64,000 nucleotides of DNA from Planctomycetota bacterium (lineage in GTDB: Bacteria; Planctomycetota; UBA1135; UBA2386). Below, piece after piece: positions 34,492 to 43,401 of this stretch; positions within the stretch are counted from its first letter, which is position 1; each line of letters opens with the position of its first letter. The stretch spans positions 1 through 64,000 of the forward strand of contig JACKHZ010000013.1 of the NCBI GenBank assembly GCA_020638735.1, in the 5' to 3' direction. The position numbers and the translations under genes were made by a program. Below the pieces are notes generated by a model. It saw only the letters and a program-made list of their open reading frames with translations. It searched no databases and had not been told where the DNA came from.

Positions 34492-36243
34492 TCAGTTGCC
34501 GAGCTGGAGTTCGAGCCCGTTGGACGTCACCATGCCCGAGCCGACCGGGAACGCAACGCCTTGCGCGACGACGCGCGCGCCGCGCAACGCCGGCTGCGGC
34601 GGCAACGGCAGCGGCAACCCGCCGAACGGCACCACGAAGATCCCGATCCACGAGGCCGCGTCCAGATGGACGAAGCACCCCGGGTCACCGAACGGCAGCG
34701 GCCAGGCCGCCGGCTCGAGCGCGAAGGCGATCGCCTGCAGCGCCGCCACCGGACCACCCAGCAGATCCAGCTCGAAGCCGGCGTTGGGCAGCACGGGCGC
34801 GGAGTTGGCGACCAACGTCAACGGCTGCGGCGACGAGCCCGCGCAGCCGCTGCCGAACGGCCGCGCGGTCGGCATGGTCGGGAAGCGCGTGACCAGCACG
34901 CTGGCCTGCTGGCTCGGATCGACCCGCGACATGCCGGCGACCAGCGCGTTCTGCGCCGCGTCGAAGCGCACCCACGCCGCACCGAGCAACGGATTGCCGC
35001 CGACGCTCTGCGCCTGCAAGCCGAGCTGCGCCCCGGTCGCGGCATCGAGCGCCAGCACCAGCTGCGCATGCTGCTGCGGCGGCGAGTTGCTGCTGCCGAC
35101 CACCAGCAGGTTGCCCGCCGCATCGACCGCCAGGTCTTCAGGCAGGTCGAGACAGTCGATGCAGGACGCGCCGAACGCGTGCATCCACGTCAACGCGCCG
35201 CTCGTGGCGTCGCGTCGCACGGTGAAGAAGTCGTCGTTGTGGTTGGACTGGTTGCCGTCCGGATCGAGCGAACCCGTGACGTAGACGCCGCCGCGTCGAT
35301 CGACGCAGATGCCGCGCACGGCGGGCGAGTTGCCGCTGCCGTCGTGGTCGAAGGCCTGCCACAGCAGCGCACCCGTTGCGCCATCGAGCTTGATGGTGGC
35401 GAACTTCTGCACCACGCCGTCCATCGCCAGGCCGGTGGCGTAGACGTCGCCGACGTCGTCGAGCGCCATGGCGTGCGCGTACTCCGCGGCCGTTGTGCCC
35501 CAGTTGCTCACCCACTGCAACGCGCCGTTGGCAGCGGCGAACCGCAGCACGACGTAGTCGGGCAGGCTGCCCCCCATGACCCCCTGGGCGAGCACGACCG
35601 GATCGCCCGTCGGGCCGATCAGCACCTGCAGGCCGCGATCGAGCGAGAACGGGCCGCCGGCGGGTCCGTCCCAGAGCTTCCGCCACAGCAGCGAACCGAG
35701 CGGATCGAACTTGATCAGCAGCACATCGGGGCCGCTGTGGCCGGCGACATAGAGGTTGCCGACGTCGTCGACCGCGATCGACGCGCCGCTCTCCGAAGCG
35801 GCGGCCGGCACGAGGGTCGCCTGCAGCTGCGCCCCGGTCGTCGGCTCGTAGCCGAGCAGCAGGACGTTGGCGACGTTGACGCCGTTGGCGGTGTTGCCGG
35901 TGAGCCAGACGATGCCGCCGAGTCCCAGCGCCATCGCCCGCACCTGATCGTGCGACGAGAACGGCCCGTCGAAGACCTGCTGCCAGGACAGCGAGCCGTC
36001 GGCCGCGAACGCCGCGGTGAGCACGTCGACGTCGCTGGAAGTGCCGCTGTCGGCGGTCACGAAGGTCACCCCGCCCGGGTCCACGGCCATCGCCCGCAGC
36101 CCGAGGTCGATCGACGCGCCGATCGGCGTCGACGCCGTCCAGTCGGGCGGCGCGAGCGACTGCGCGGACACCGGCATCGACAGCAGGCCGAGCAGCAGGA
36201 ACGGGAGCGGGGCAGGACGAACGGCGATCTCGGGGTCTGACAT
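34492..36243 (-). CDS. Secreted beta-propeller protein with C-terminal SNGL module
   Basis: The 583-residue product has a signal peptide (PFLLLGLLSMPVSAQS). Residues ~45-440 are repeated blades of the SBBP/PQQ-like kind, each with a VDDVGNLYVAG-like turn: AVDPGGVTFVTADSG, AVDDVGNLYVAGHSG, ALDDVGDVYATGLAMD, CVDRRGGVYVTGSLD and AVDAAGNLLVVGSSN. The last ~120 residues (GSGCAGSSPQPLTLVANSAP, then FVHLDAASWIGIFVVPFGG) are the C-terminal module common to secreted proteins here and end TSNGLELQLGN. No enzyme motif is seen. It is convergent with the HEAT gene at 34467. Confidence 0.83.
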   Translation of the reverse strand: MSDPEIAVRPAPLPFLLLGLLSMPVSAQSLAPPDWTASTPIGASIDLGLRAMAVDPGGVTFVTADSGTSSDVDVLTAAFAADGSLSWQQVFDGPFSSHDQVRAMALGLGGIVWLTGNTANGVNVANVLLLGYEPTTGAQLQATLVPAAASESGASIAVDDVGNLYVAGHSGPDVLLIKFDPLGSLLWRKLWDGPAGGPFSLDRGLQVLIGPTGDPVVLAQGVMGGSLPDYVVLRFAAANGALQWVSNWGTTAAEYAHAMALDDVGDVYATGLAMDGVVQKFATIKLDGATGALLWQAFDHDGSGNSPAVRGICVDRRGGVYVTGSLDPDGNQSNHNDDFFTVRRDATSGALTWMHAFGASCIDCLDLPEDLAVDAAGNLLVVGSSNSPPQQHAQLVLALDAATGAQLGLQAQSVGGNPLLGAAWVRFDAAQNALVAGMSRVDPSQQASVLVTRFPTMPTARPFGSGCAGSSPQPLTLVANSAPVLPNAGFELDLLGGPVAALQAIAFALEPAAWPLPFGDPGCFVHLDAASWIGIFVVPFGGLPLPLPPQPALRGARVVAQGVAFPVGSGMVTSNGLELQLGN

Positions 36244-36305
36244 GGCGATGGGGAGGTTCCGGACCTGAGCCCTGCCAGGCGGGATCGTGACCGGGAACTC
36301 CGCCG

Positions 36306-37322
36306 CTACCGCCCGCTCGACGCAGACGGGGACGCGGCTCCTGCCTCACGCACGACCCGGAACCCGACGACATCCGTCTGGTCGTCCGGCCCGAAGCCGT
36401 TGCGGCTGTTCAGGCGACAGGCTCCGGGGCCGTGCATCCACGAACCGCCGCGACAGACCCGGAACGGTGGCGCAGCAGCCTGGTCGTCGCCGCCAAGCTC
36501 GGCCTGCGTCGCCAGCTCGCACCATTCGCCGACGTTGCCGATGACGTCGAACAGGCCGAAGCCGTTGGCGCGGAACCGCCCGACCGGCGCGATGCCCCGC
36601 TGCTCGTCGTCGAACGGGAAGGCCTCTCCGTCGAGGCCGCGCTGTTCGCGGGTGACGACATCGAGCACGTTGGCGTGACCGACACCTTGCGCCGGGTCCG
36701 CGCCCCAGGGGTAGTCGGTCGCCATGCCGGCCCGCGCGAAGTATTCCCACTCCGACTCCGTCGGCAGGCGGAACCCCGACTCGGCGCAGAAGGCGCGCGC
36801 CTCCGACCACGACACGAAGACCGCCGGCTGGTCATCGGCCGCCACCACCAGCCGATCCATCGCCGCGGCCTCGTCCTTGTCGGCGACTCGCAGCTCGCGC
36901 AGCGGGCGCGGCGCCTGCACCTTCGCCCGCCACGTCCGCAGCTCCGCATTGCGCACCTCGAACCGGCCGACGTAGAGCGGCGCGGCGACGATCACTTCGC
37001 CGGCGGCGAGCCGGCCGAGCTGCCGCTCGAAGGGCTCTTCCGCAGGCTCACGTTCGAAGCGTCCGGCAGGCACGAGCAGCATCTCGATGCCGGTGGCGAC
37101 GTCGACGACGCACCATGGCAGGCCGGATGCCGCGATGCGTGCACGCAGCCGCGCATCCGGCACGTCGCGAACCGATGGCGCGGCCTGCCGGACGCGAGCC
37201 CAGGGCATGTCGGGTGGAGGTGCCGACTGTGCCGCCAACGGCGACAGCAGGCCGAGCAGGACCAGCGACGACGCGAGGACACGGCGAGGACGGCGGGAGA
37301 ACGACACTTGGATCATGGGCAT
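36306..37322 (-). CDS. Secreted SUMF1/formylglycine-generating-enzyme-like protein
   Basis: The 338-residue product starts at ATG 37322 (or 37316) with a signal peptide (RVLASSLVLLGLLSPLAAQS). The C-terminal ~230 residues are a SUMF1 (FGE-sulfatase) domain: MLLVPAGRF, PLYVGRFEVRN, VFVSWSEARAFCAE, GFRLPTESEWEYFARAG, NGFGLFDVIGNVGEWCELA, FRVCRGGSW, then GACRLNSRNGFGPDDQTDVV and GFRVVRE. True formylglycine-generating enzymes use two cysteines five apart. Here the position matching the second has Cys (ACRLNSRN), while the one five residues before is His. I therefore doubt classic FGE activity. Many such domains serve as binding modules. It is divergent from the alarmone hydrolase gene. Confidence 0.83.
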   Translation of the reverse strand: MPMIQVSFSRRPRRVLASSLVLLGLLSPLAAQSAPPPDMPWARVRQAAPSVRDVPDARLRARIAASGLPWCVVDVATGIEMLLVPAGRFEREPAEEPFERQLGRLAAGEVIVAAPLYVGRFEVRNAELRTWRAKVQAPRPLRELRVADKDEAAAMDRLVVAADDQPAVFVSWSEARAFCAESGFRLPTESEWEYFARAGMATDYPWGADPAQGVGHANVLDVVTREQRGLDGEAFPFDDEQRGIAPVGRFRANGFGLFDVIGNVGEWCELATQAELGGDDQAAAPPFRVCRGGSWMHGPGACRLNSRNGFGPDDQTDVVGFRVVREAGAASPSASSGR

Positions 37323-37406
37323 CGCGACGGCTGTCCGAGCCCGCGATGCGCAGCGCGTGACGGCGCGCAACCGGAAGCGCGGCGGAGCGCGGGCCGGTCG
37401 AACTGC

Positions 37407-37412
37407 TAGCCT
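37407..37412 (+). promoter_or_regulatory. Candidate -10 box of a leaderless transcript (TAGCCT)
   Basis: TAGCCT ends 7 nt before the ATG at 37420. No Shine-Dalgarno sequence is seen. The identical hexamer stands 8 nt before the CDGSH gene at 49039. Confidence 0.4.
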
Positions 37413-37419
37413 GGGCAGC

Positions 37420-38055
37420 ATGCCCGACCTCTCCCCCGCCGCCCTGGTGCTGCTGGCTGCCGACTACGCGGCGCGACAGCACCGCGACCAGCGCCGCAAG
37501 GGCAGCAACACGCCCTACGTCAACCACCCGCTGTCGGTCGCGCGCCGCATCGTCGGGCTCGGCGGCGTCGACGACCCGGTGACGCTCGCGGCGGCGCTGC
37601 TGCACGACACGATCGAGGACACCGGTTCGACGCGCGAGGAGCTGGCGGGCATGTTCGGCGAAGACGTGGCTTCGGTGGTCGTCGAGGTCACCGACGACAA
37701 ACATCTGGCCAAGGCGGCGCGCAAGCGCGAGCAGATCCGCCACGCGCTCGAACTGACGCCGCGCGCCCGCGTCGTCAAGCTCGCCGACAAGCTCGACAAC
37801 CTCGACGACCTGACGCGCACCGTGCCGAACGGCTGGGACCGCGAACGGGTGCGCGGCTACTTCGTCTGGGCGTTCGCCGTCGTCGCCAACCTGCGCGGCG
37901 CCAACGCCGGGCTCGAGGCGGCGCTCGACGAGGTGTTCGCCCGCGAGGTCCGGCTGCTCGACTACGCGCCGTTCCGCGCCGTGCCGGCCGACGCCGGCGA
38001 ACGCGACGCGCTGCTACAGAGCTATCTGGCGGCGATGGAACGCGCCGACGATTGA
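37420..38055 (+). CDS. MESH1-type HD-domain (p)ppGpp hydrolase
   Basis: The 211-residue cytosolic protein is predicted to remove the 3'-pyrophosphate of (p)ppGpp. The manganese-binding HD residues are visible: His in TPYVNHPLSVARRI, His-Asp in ALLHDTIEDTGST and Asp in VVKLADKLDNLDDL. The conserved VTDDKHLAKAARKREQI and the C-terminal PNGWDRERVRGYFVWAFAVV follow the animal MESH1/HDDC3 pattern as I remember it. There is no synthetase, TGS or ACT domain, so it is a stand-alone small alarmone hydrolase. The ATG at 37420 opens the domain; the frame is open back to 37087. It follows a TAGCCT box and no SD. MESH1 enzymes can also act on NADPH, so the physiological substrate is uncertain. Confidence 0.9.
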   Translation: MPDLSPAALVLLAADYAARQHRDQRRKGSNTPYVNHPLSVARRIVGLGGVDDPVTLAAALLHDTIEDTGSTREELAGMFGEDVASVVVEVTDDKHLAKAARKREQIRHALELTPRARVVKLADKLDNLDDLTRTVPNGWDRERVRGYFVWAFAVVANLRGANAGLEAALDEVFAREVRLLDYAPFRAVPADAGERDALLQSYLAAMERADD

Positions 38056-38096
38056 GCTGCACGGGCAGGCCCGCACGACCCTTGGTCACGGCGCCG

Positions 38097-38459
38097 TCAG
38101 CGCGGATGGCCGGCGCAGGCCCACCCGGCCTCGATCGCGGACGCTGGGCTGGCGCCAGCGGTCTCGTCGGCAGAGCACCGGCAGAGGTAGAGCCGGAACC
38201 GCACCGTTGCTTCGGCCCGGGCCAGCAGCGGTTCGGCGTCGGGATCGGTGGCTTCGCGCAGTGCCGCGAACTCGGCGGCGGATCGCGGTTCGCGGACGAG
38301 GCGCACGCCCGGCAGCGCGATCACCTCGGCACCGCAGGCCTGACAGACGAGTTGGTCGCAGCCGACGGTCTCGCCGGGCCGGCGCGCGCGACCGACGGCG
38401 AGCGCGTGGTCGGTGCCGACCAGCAGCGCACCGCCCGCGCAGGTGTATGCCCCGGCCAT
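38097..38459 (-). CDS. Small cysteine-rich hypothetical protein, probable zinc binding
   Basis: The 120-residue protein contains GCDQLVCQACGAEV, then YLCRCSADE and a terminal GWACAGHPR. The N-terminal half (LLVGTDHALAVGRARRPGET) followed by a Cys cluster matches a small family I recall from myxobacteria and planctomycetes that has no assigned function. There is no signal peptide. Three-nucleotide periodicity with high GC at third positions supports coding. It is convergent with the alarmone hydrolase gene, with a 41-bp gap. A zinc-binding regulatory or chaperone role is possible but unproven. Confidence 0.62.
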   Translation of the reverse strand: MAGAYTCAGGALLVGTDHALAVGRARRPGETVGCDQLVCQACGAEVIALPGVRLVREPRSAAEFAALREATDPDAEPLLARAEATVRFRLYLCRCSADETAGASPASAIEAGWACAGHPR

Positions 38460-38684
38460 CGCTCAGGCCCTGTCCGGCGCAGGAGGCGCGCACGAGGCCG
38501 CGACGGCGCGTGGAGATGGCGGGGACGAGCGGTGACGAGATCGCATGGCCAGCGCCGATCGTAGCCCGATGGCACACGACGCGCATGCGCCACGAGGCGG
38601 CCGCACTCGCGCCGAACCGACAAACATGGAACCTCGCTCCACCGGCGTCGTTGGCGGCCCCGCCGCTCCGGCGCCCGCCCCACG
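38460..38684. other. 225-bp divergent intergenic region
   Basis: It lies between the minus-strand Cys-rich gene and the plus-strand CarboxypepD_reg gene. I see no RNA gene, repeat or convincing promoter. Confidence 0.4.
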
Positions 38685-40373
38685 ATGACCCGCCCTCGCC
38701 TGCTCGTCGCCTTCGCCGCGATCCTCGTCGCCTTCGGTCTCTGGCTGCTGCTGCGCGGCGAACCGGTCCCCGGGCCCGGACGAACGACCGCCGCACCATC
38801 CGTCGCCGAGCTGCCCGAACCCGCCTCGGCGCGGACGATCGAGAGCGCGCCCCCGACCCCGATCGAGCGCGAAGCCGCGCCGACGCAGCCCGGTCCCGCC
38901 GGCGCCGCCAAGGCGCAGCCCGGCACGAACGGCCTCAGCGGCGTGGTCAAGGAGATCAACGGCGGCGCGCTGGCGGACATCCTGGTCGAACTGGTCGATG
39001 GCGACGATGCGGCGCTGCTGGCGACGACGACCGACACGAACGGCCGGTTCGCGTTCGAGCGCGAGCTGCCCGAGGCGACGGCGCTCGTCACGCGCCCGGC
39101 GCCGGCCGGCCTGCCGCGCATCCGGCACCCGCTGGCGCGCAAGCCAGCGACCGTCGGGCCGGGTGGCGCGGGCAACTTCACGATCCACGTCTGGCGTCCG
39201 CCGACCAGCACCATCTCCGGGAGCGTCGTCGACGACAACGGCGCCGCGGTGGCCGGCGCCGTCGTCAGCACCGACCGGCCCTATGTGCCGATGGGCAGGT
39301 CGTCGTGGAAGGTGCTGGACGGCCCGGAGCCGAGGATGTCGTTCGAGGCGACCACCGACGCCGACGGCCACTTCGAGTTGCCGTTCATGCTGCGCGGCCA
39401 ACACCTGCTGCGCGCCGAGAGCGGACCGCGCAACGGCACGGTCAAGGTCGACGCCAACGAAGGCGGCGTGGTGATCCGCCTAGGCACGCACCTCGGCGGC
39501 GCGGTCGTGCTGAGCGGACAGCTCACCGATCGCGTCAGCGGCGCGCCGATCGCCGGCGCGCGCGTCTGGGCGCAGCGCGTCCACGAGACCGAGGGCGGCG
39601 CTTCGCGGATCGGCGTCGGCCAGGCGACCACCGACACGCAGGGGCGCTACGAGATCGCCGGGCTCGAGCCCGGCAGCTACCTGCTCGGCTCGATGCCCGA
39701 CGGCTACGCGCAGGAGACGGCGCGGTGCGAATGCGACGCCGGGCAGCACGTCGTCGACATGACGCTGCTACCGGCGCGCAGCGTCCGGGTGCTGGTGCGC
39801 ACGCCGGACGGCAAGCCGATCAAGGGCGTGTCCGTGCTGGTTCGCGACGGCGCCGGCGCGACGGTGCAGGTGCCGGGCCACTTCGACATGCTCGGCAACG
39901 AGGTGCGCACCGACGCCGACGGCGTCGCCGTGCTGCGTCGCCTGCCCGCCGCACCGCTGACGGTGCTGGCCGTGCGCGGCGACCTGATCCCCGCCGGCCG
40001 GCTCGAACTGGACCTGCGCGGCGATGCGCCGAGCGAAGTGGTGATCGAGCTGGCGAAGCCGGCCGGGCGCCTGACCCGGAATCACTACTTCCTGCTGCTC
40101 GGGCCCGATGGCAAGCCGGCCGAGATCGAGGGCACCGTCGTCGCGAGTGCCTACGACGGCGACCAGCTGCTGTCGCGCGTCGAAGGACGGCGGCGCGGCG
40201 ACAAGTTCGTGTTCGGCAACGACGAGCACGACGACTTCCGCGACCCGACGATCGCCGTCGGCGCGATCGCCGGTGCCGTGCGCGTCGAGATCGAAGCGCA
40301 CGGCTACCAGACGGTGACGCTGACGCTCGAACCCGACGCAAACAGCCCGACCAGGGTCACGCTGCAGCGCTGA
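38685..40373 (+). CDS. Membrane-anchored carboxypeptidase-regulatory-like protein, tandem paralogue A
   Basis: The 562-residue product has an N-terminal anchor (LLVAFAAILVAFGLWLLLRG), a Pro/Ala-rich linker, then four or five CarboxypepD_reg modules (LSGVVKEINGGALADILVEL, ISGSVVDDNGAAVAGAVV, LSGQLTDRVSGAPIAGARV, VRVLVRTPDGKPIKGVSV). The C-terminal ~120 residues start LDLRGDAPSEVVIELAKPAG and end TVTLTLEPDANSPTRVTLQR. The gene at 40503 is a full-length paralogue of almost equal size. The last 371 bp (40003-40373) recur, 98% identical, at 43693-44063. No catalytic motif is seen. Probably an envelope-binding or scaffold protein. Confidence 0.82.
   Translation: MTRPRLLVAFAAILVAFGLWLLLRGEPVPGPGRTTAAPSVAELPEPASARTIESAPPTPIEREAAPTQPGPAGAAKAQPGTNGLSGVVKEINGGALADILVELVDGDDAALLATTTDTNGRFAFERELPEATALVTRPAPAGLPRIRHPLARKPATVGPGGAGNFTIHVWRPPTSTISGSVVDDNGAAVAGAVVSTDRPYVPMGRSSWKVLDGPEPRMSFEATTDADGHFELPFMLRGQHLLRAESGPRNGTVKVDANEGGVVIRLGTHLGGAVVLSGQLTDRVSGAPIAGARVWAQRVHETEGGASRIGVGQATTDTQGRYEIAGLEPGSYLLGSMPDGYAQETARCECDAGQHVVDMTLLPARSVRVLVRTPDGKPIKGVSVLVRDGAGATVQVPGHFDMLGNEVRTDADGVAVLRRLPAAPLTVLAVRGDLIPAGRLELDLRGDAPSEVVIELAKPAGRLTRNHYFLLLGPDGKPAEIEGTVVASAYDGDQLLSRVEGRRRGDKFVFGNDEHDDFRDPTIAVGAIAGAVRVEIEAHGYQTVTLTLEPDANSPTRVTLQR
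40003..40373 (+). repeat. 371-bp duplicated segment, copy 1 (3' end of paralogue A)
   Basis: It matches 43693-44063 at an offset of exactly 3690 bp. I count 7 mismatches in 371 bp, 6 of them in the last ~80 bp, so the first ~290 bp differ at one position only. Both copies end at the same stop codon. Confidence 0.93.
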
Positions 40374-40502
40374 GGCACGAGAGGTCGGGCCAGGGCGCAT
40401 CGCCGGCCCTGAGAGCGCAGTCGCGACCCGGATCGACAACGATCGAACCCGATGCGATAGGGTGCGTTCGACCCGCTCCCCTCCGCTTGCCCTGAAGCCC
40501 CG

Positions 40503-42203
40503 ATGCGACCACGCCGTCCGATCCTCGCCCTCGCCGTGATCCTGATCGCCGGCGCGCTGTGGTTGCTGTTGTGGCGCGGCGAGCCGACGCCGCCGCAACC
40601 ACCGCCGCCCAACCCATCGAGCACCACTGCGCCGCTCGCCGCCGAGTCCGCCATCGACGCGCAACCCGCGGCCCACGTCGAACGCGAAGCAGCCGACGCC
40701 GCGCCACCGGCTCCCGAAGGCGCGCCGCCCGCAGTGGCCCCAGCGCCCGCGCTGAGCGGCGTCGTCAGGGAAAGCACGAGCAACAAGGGTGTCCACGGCA
40801 TCCTGGTCGAGCTGCTGGACGCCCACGGCACGACGCTGCTGGCGACGACGACGGACGACGAGGGCCGGTTCGCCTTCGACCGCGGCATGCCCGAGGCCAC
40901 GGCGCTCGCAACCCGCCCCGCACCCGCGGGACTGCCGCGCCTCCGTCACGACCTGCCGGGCACCAATGCCTTCGTGCGGCCCGGCAGTCGCCGCCCCCCT
41001 CCACCGACCACGATCACCCTCTGGCGAACACCCGACGGCACGATCACCGGTCGCGTCGTCGATGACCTCGGTGACCCTGTCGTCGGCGCGAAGATCACCA
41101 CCGACCGACCCTACCGCCCGATCAACTCGGGCCCCTGGCGCGTGCTCGAAGGCAAGGAGGTGGGCTGGATCCTCGACGTGACCACCGACGCCGATGGACG
41201 CTTCGTGCTACCAGCCTGCAAGATCGGCATGCACACGTTGCGTGCGGTGCACGGCGAGCGCTCCGGGTCCGTCAGGGTCGACAGCCACGCCTCCGGAGTC
41301 GTGATCCGCCTCGGTGCGCACCTCGCCGGCGCGGCCGTGCTGAGCGGTCAACTGAGCGACCGACTCACCAACGCGCCGATCGGCGGCGCCGAGGTCGATG
41401 TGCGCCGCATCCCGTCCGGGCCGGAAGACGCCGGCACGGCCATGAAGGCCATCGTGCGCACCGACCCTCGTGGTCGCTTCGAAGTGCAGGGCCTCGAACT
41501 CGGCGACTACAACGTGCACCCGATGCATCGGGGCTACTTCGGCACGACGACCAAGGTCGCGGTCCAGTCCGGCCACCGGGTCGTCGAGCTGTCGATGCTG
41601 CCCGCGCGCAAGGTGAAGGTGCGAGTCGTGCTGCCCGATGGACAGCCGATCGCCCGCGCGTCGGTGCAGGCGCGCGACGCCGACGGTGCGATCGTGCAGG
41701 TGCCGAACGACGACCACTTCCCCCGCGACAGCCTCGTGACCGATGCCGCCGGTCGCGTGGCGCTGCGCCACCTGCCGGCCGCCCGCCTGACGCTGCTCGC
41801 GATGCGCGGCGACCTCCACCCGGCGGCGCGCGTCGAAGTCGACCTGACCCACGGCGCGCCCGAAGAGGTCCTCGTGCAGTTGCCGAACGCCGTCGCGTCG
41901 TTCGCCCGGCAGCACTTCTTCAAGCTGATGGACACCGACGGCAAGCCGGCCGCGATCGAAGGCACCGTCGTCGCGAGCTCGTTCGACGGCGATCAGCTGC
42001 TGTCGCGCGTCGAGGGCCGCTGGCGCGGTGACACCTTCTACCTCGGCAACCACCAGAAGCTCGATTCGAAGACCCCGGTGATGGCCGTCGGTGCGATCGC
42101 CGGCGCGTGCCGCGTCGAGATCGCGGCGCCGGGCTATCAGCTGGTGACGCTGACGCTCGAACCCGACGCGAAGAGCCCGACCAACGTCACGCTGCGCCGC
42201 TGA
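40503..42203 (+). CDS. Membrane-anchored carboxypeptidase-regulatory-like protein, tandem paralogue B
   Basis: The 566-residue product has the same layout as paralogue A, 129 bp upstream: an anchor (ILALAVILIAGALWLLLWRG), a Pro-rich linker (EPTPPQPPPPNPSSTTAPLA) and serial modules (LSGVVRESTSNKGVHGILVE, ITGRVVDDLGDPVVGAKITT, LSGQLSDRLTNAPIGGAEVD, VKVRVVLPDGQPIARASV). The C-terminus reads VTLTLEPDAKSPTNVTLRR. Conservation with A runs throughout the length, so this is an older tandem duplication. The 129-bp gap contains a weak GGGCC...GGCCC stem after A. Ligand unknown. Confidence 0.82.
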   Translation: MRPRRPILALAVILIAGALWLLLWRGEPTPPQPPPPNPSSTTAPLAAESAIDAQPAAHVEREAADAAPPAPEGAPPAVAPAPALSGVVRESTSNKGVHGILVELLDAHGTTLLATTTDDEGRFAFDRGMPEATALATRPAPAGLPRLRHDLPGTNAFVRPGSRRPPPPTTITLWRTPDGTITGRVVDDLGDPVVGAKITTDRPYRPINSGPWRVLEGKEVGWILDVTTDADGRFVLPACKIGMHTLRAVHGERSGSVRVDSHASGVVIRLGAHLAGAAVLSGQLSDRLTNAPIGGAEVDVRRIPSGPEDAGTAMKAIVRTDPRGRFEVQGLELGDYNVHPMHRGYFGTTTKVAVQSGHRVVELSMLPARKVKVRVVLPDGQPIARASVQARDADGAIVQVPNDDHFPRDSLVTDAAGRVALRHLPAARLTLLAMRGDLHPAARVEVDLTHGAPEEVLVQLPNAVASFARQHFFKLMDTDGKPAAIEGTVVASSFDGDQLLSRVEGRWRGDTFYLGNHQKLDSKTPVMAVGAIAGACRVEIAAPGYQLVTLTLEPDAKSPTNVTLRR

Positions 42204-42398
42204 GGTGGCCAGGCCCCCGGTGCGGCGCGCGACACGGGGTCGAAGGGCATGGCCTGGCTCGTTCTCCACCATTCCTGTTGCCGAGAGCGGTGAGTCGACT
42301 ACCTACCGGCGGCTCCGGGAAGTGGTCGTCGCATCGAGCCGGCCCGTCCTCGGCGGGCGCCCGGCGCCTACGACTCCGTTTCGGCAACACCATCTCCC

Positions 42399-43358
42399 AT
42401 GAAGACCATCGGCCTACTCTTGTTCACGGTCGTCGGCTCGTCGGCCGCGACCCTCGCCCAGACCGTGACCCTCGCGGTCGCCCAAGCCTCGACGGTCACC
42501 GCGCAGCTCGGCGGCGCACAGCAGGTCGTGCCGGTACCGGCCGGATCCCTGCCGTCGGCCGGAGTCGTGAACGCCAGCACGTCCGTCGGCAACGGCTACG
42601 TCGCGGCCGATCTCTCCTGGAGCCTCTACGCCGACGACCACGCGATGGAGGTCCGCCTGATGGCGAACTGTGGCATCAGCGGCGCCGGCGCCACCGCGGC
42701 GCACGCGAGCGTCGCCCCGACCGAACTGCTGGTGACGATCACCAACCCGACGCCGATGCCGCTGTCCTTCCAGCTGTCGCGGCTCGTCTCGGGCCCCGCA
42801 GGCGATGCGATACCGTTGACGAGGATCGATGTCCTGGACGACGGGTTCGACGAACTGACCGAGAACTCGCCGGACACGATCGTTCCGTTCTACGCGGTGG
42901 CCGGGCCCTCGCCGTTGGTGATCCGCTGCACGCTCGGCGCCGATGCCACGGTCGACGGCAGCTTGTTCGCCAATCTGTTCCTGTCGATCCGGCCGGGCGA
43001 CACGTTGACGTCGGTCGTGCAGTCAGGATGCGCAGGTGATGGCTTCGTGACCCTGCCGCGCTTCGATGGCAACCTCGACTACGAGGCGCGCCCCGGCTTC
43101 GACGGCACGTCGGTCGCCGTGTTCGGCCTGACCACGCAGCCCTTGTTCCTCGGCGCGCAGGTCGCCTACCCGGGTGGGCCGCTGCAAGCATGCCTGCTGG
43201 TCCCGCGCCCCGACCTGCTCGTGTTCTTGCCGACGCTCGACACCCATACACTCGTCGTCCCGCCGGCGGCGCGCCCGATCGAACTCTACGTGCAAGCCGT
43301 GCGCTTCGGCGGCCCCGTGCTGGCGACCTCATCGGCGTTCCAGCTGACGGCGTTCTGA
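42399..43358 (+). CDS. Secreted beta-rich protein of unknown function
   Basis: The 319-residue product has a signal peptide (MKTIGLLLFTVVGSSAATLA, then Q). The mature sequence is low in Lys and rich in Ala, Val, Ser and Thr. Two Cys pairs are possible (MANCGIS, IRCTLGAD, QSGCAGDG, LQACLLVP). The end (IELYVQAVRFGGPVLATSSA, then FQLTAF) is a variant of the C-terminal SNAL-type module of other secreted proteins here. Its N-terminal mature region resembles the truncated gene at 1-407, so the two are likely distant paralogues. The 195 bp before the gene hold nothing recognisable. It is convergent with the truncated membrane gene ending at 43401. Confidence 0.75.
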   Translation: MKTIGLLLFTVVGSSAATLAQTVTLAVAQASTVTAQLGGAQQVVPVPAGSLPSAGVVNASTSVGNGYVAADLSWSLYADDHAMEVRLMANCGISGAGATAAHASVAPTELLVTITNPTPMPLSFQLSRLVSGPAGDAIPLTRIDVLDDGFDELTENSPDTIVPFYAVAGPSPLVIRCTLGADATVDGSLFANLFLSIRPGDTLTSVVQSGCAGDGFVTLPRFDGNLDYEARPGFDGTSVAVFGLTTQPLFLGAQVAYPGGPLQACLLVPRPDLLVFLPTLDTHTLVVPPAARPIELYVQAVRFGGPVLATSSAFQLTAF

Positions 43359-43363
43359 CGGCG

Positions 43364-43401
43364 GGACGCTTCGCACGCCGCCCGTTGTTCGCCGGGCGTC
43401 C
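43364..43401. terminator. Inverted repeats between convergent genes
   Basis: GGACGC at 43364-43369 pairs with GCGTCC at 43396-43401. An alternative inner GCCCG/CGGGC stem overlaps it. It reaches the minus-strand stop at 43401-43403. No T-tract. Confidence 0.3.
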
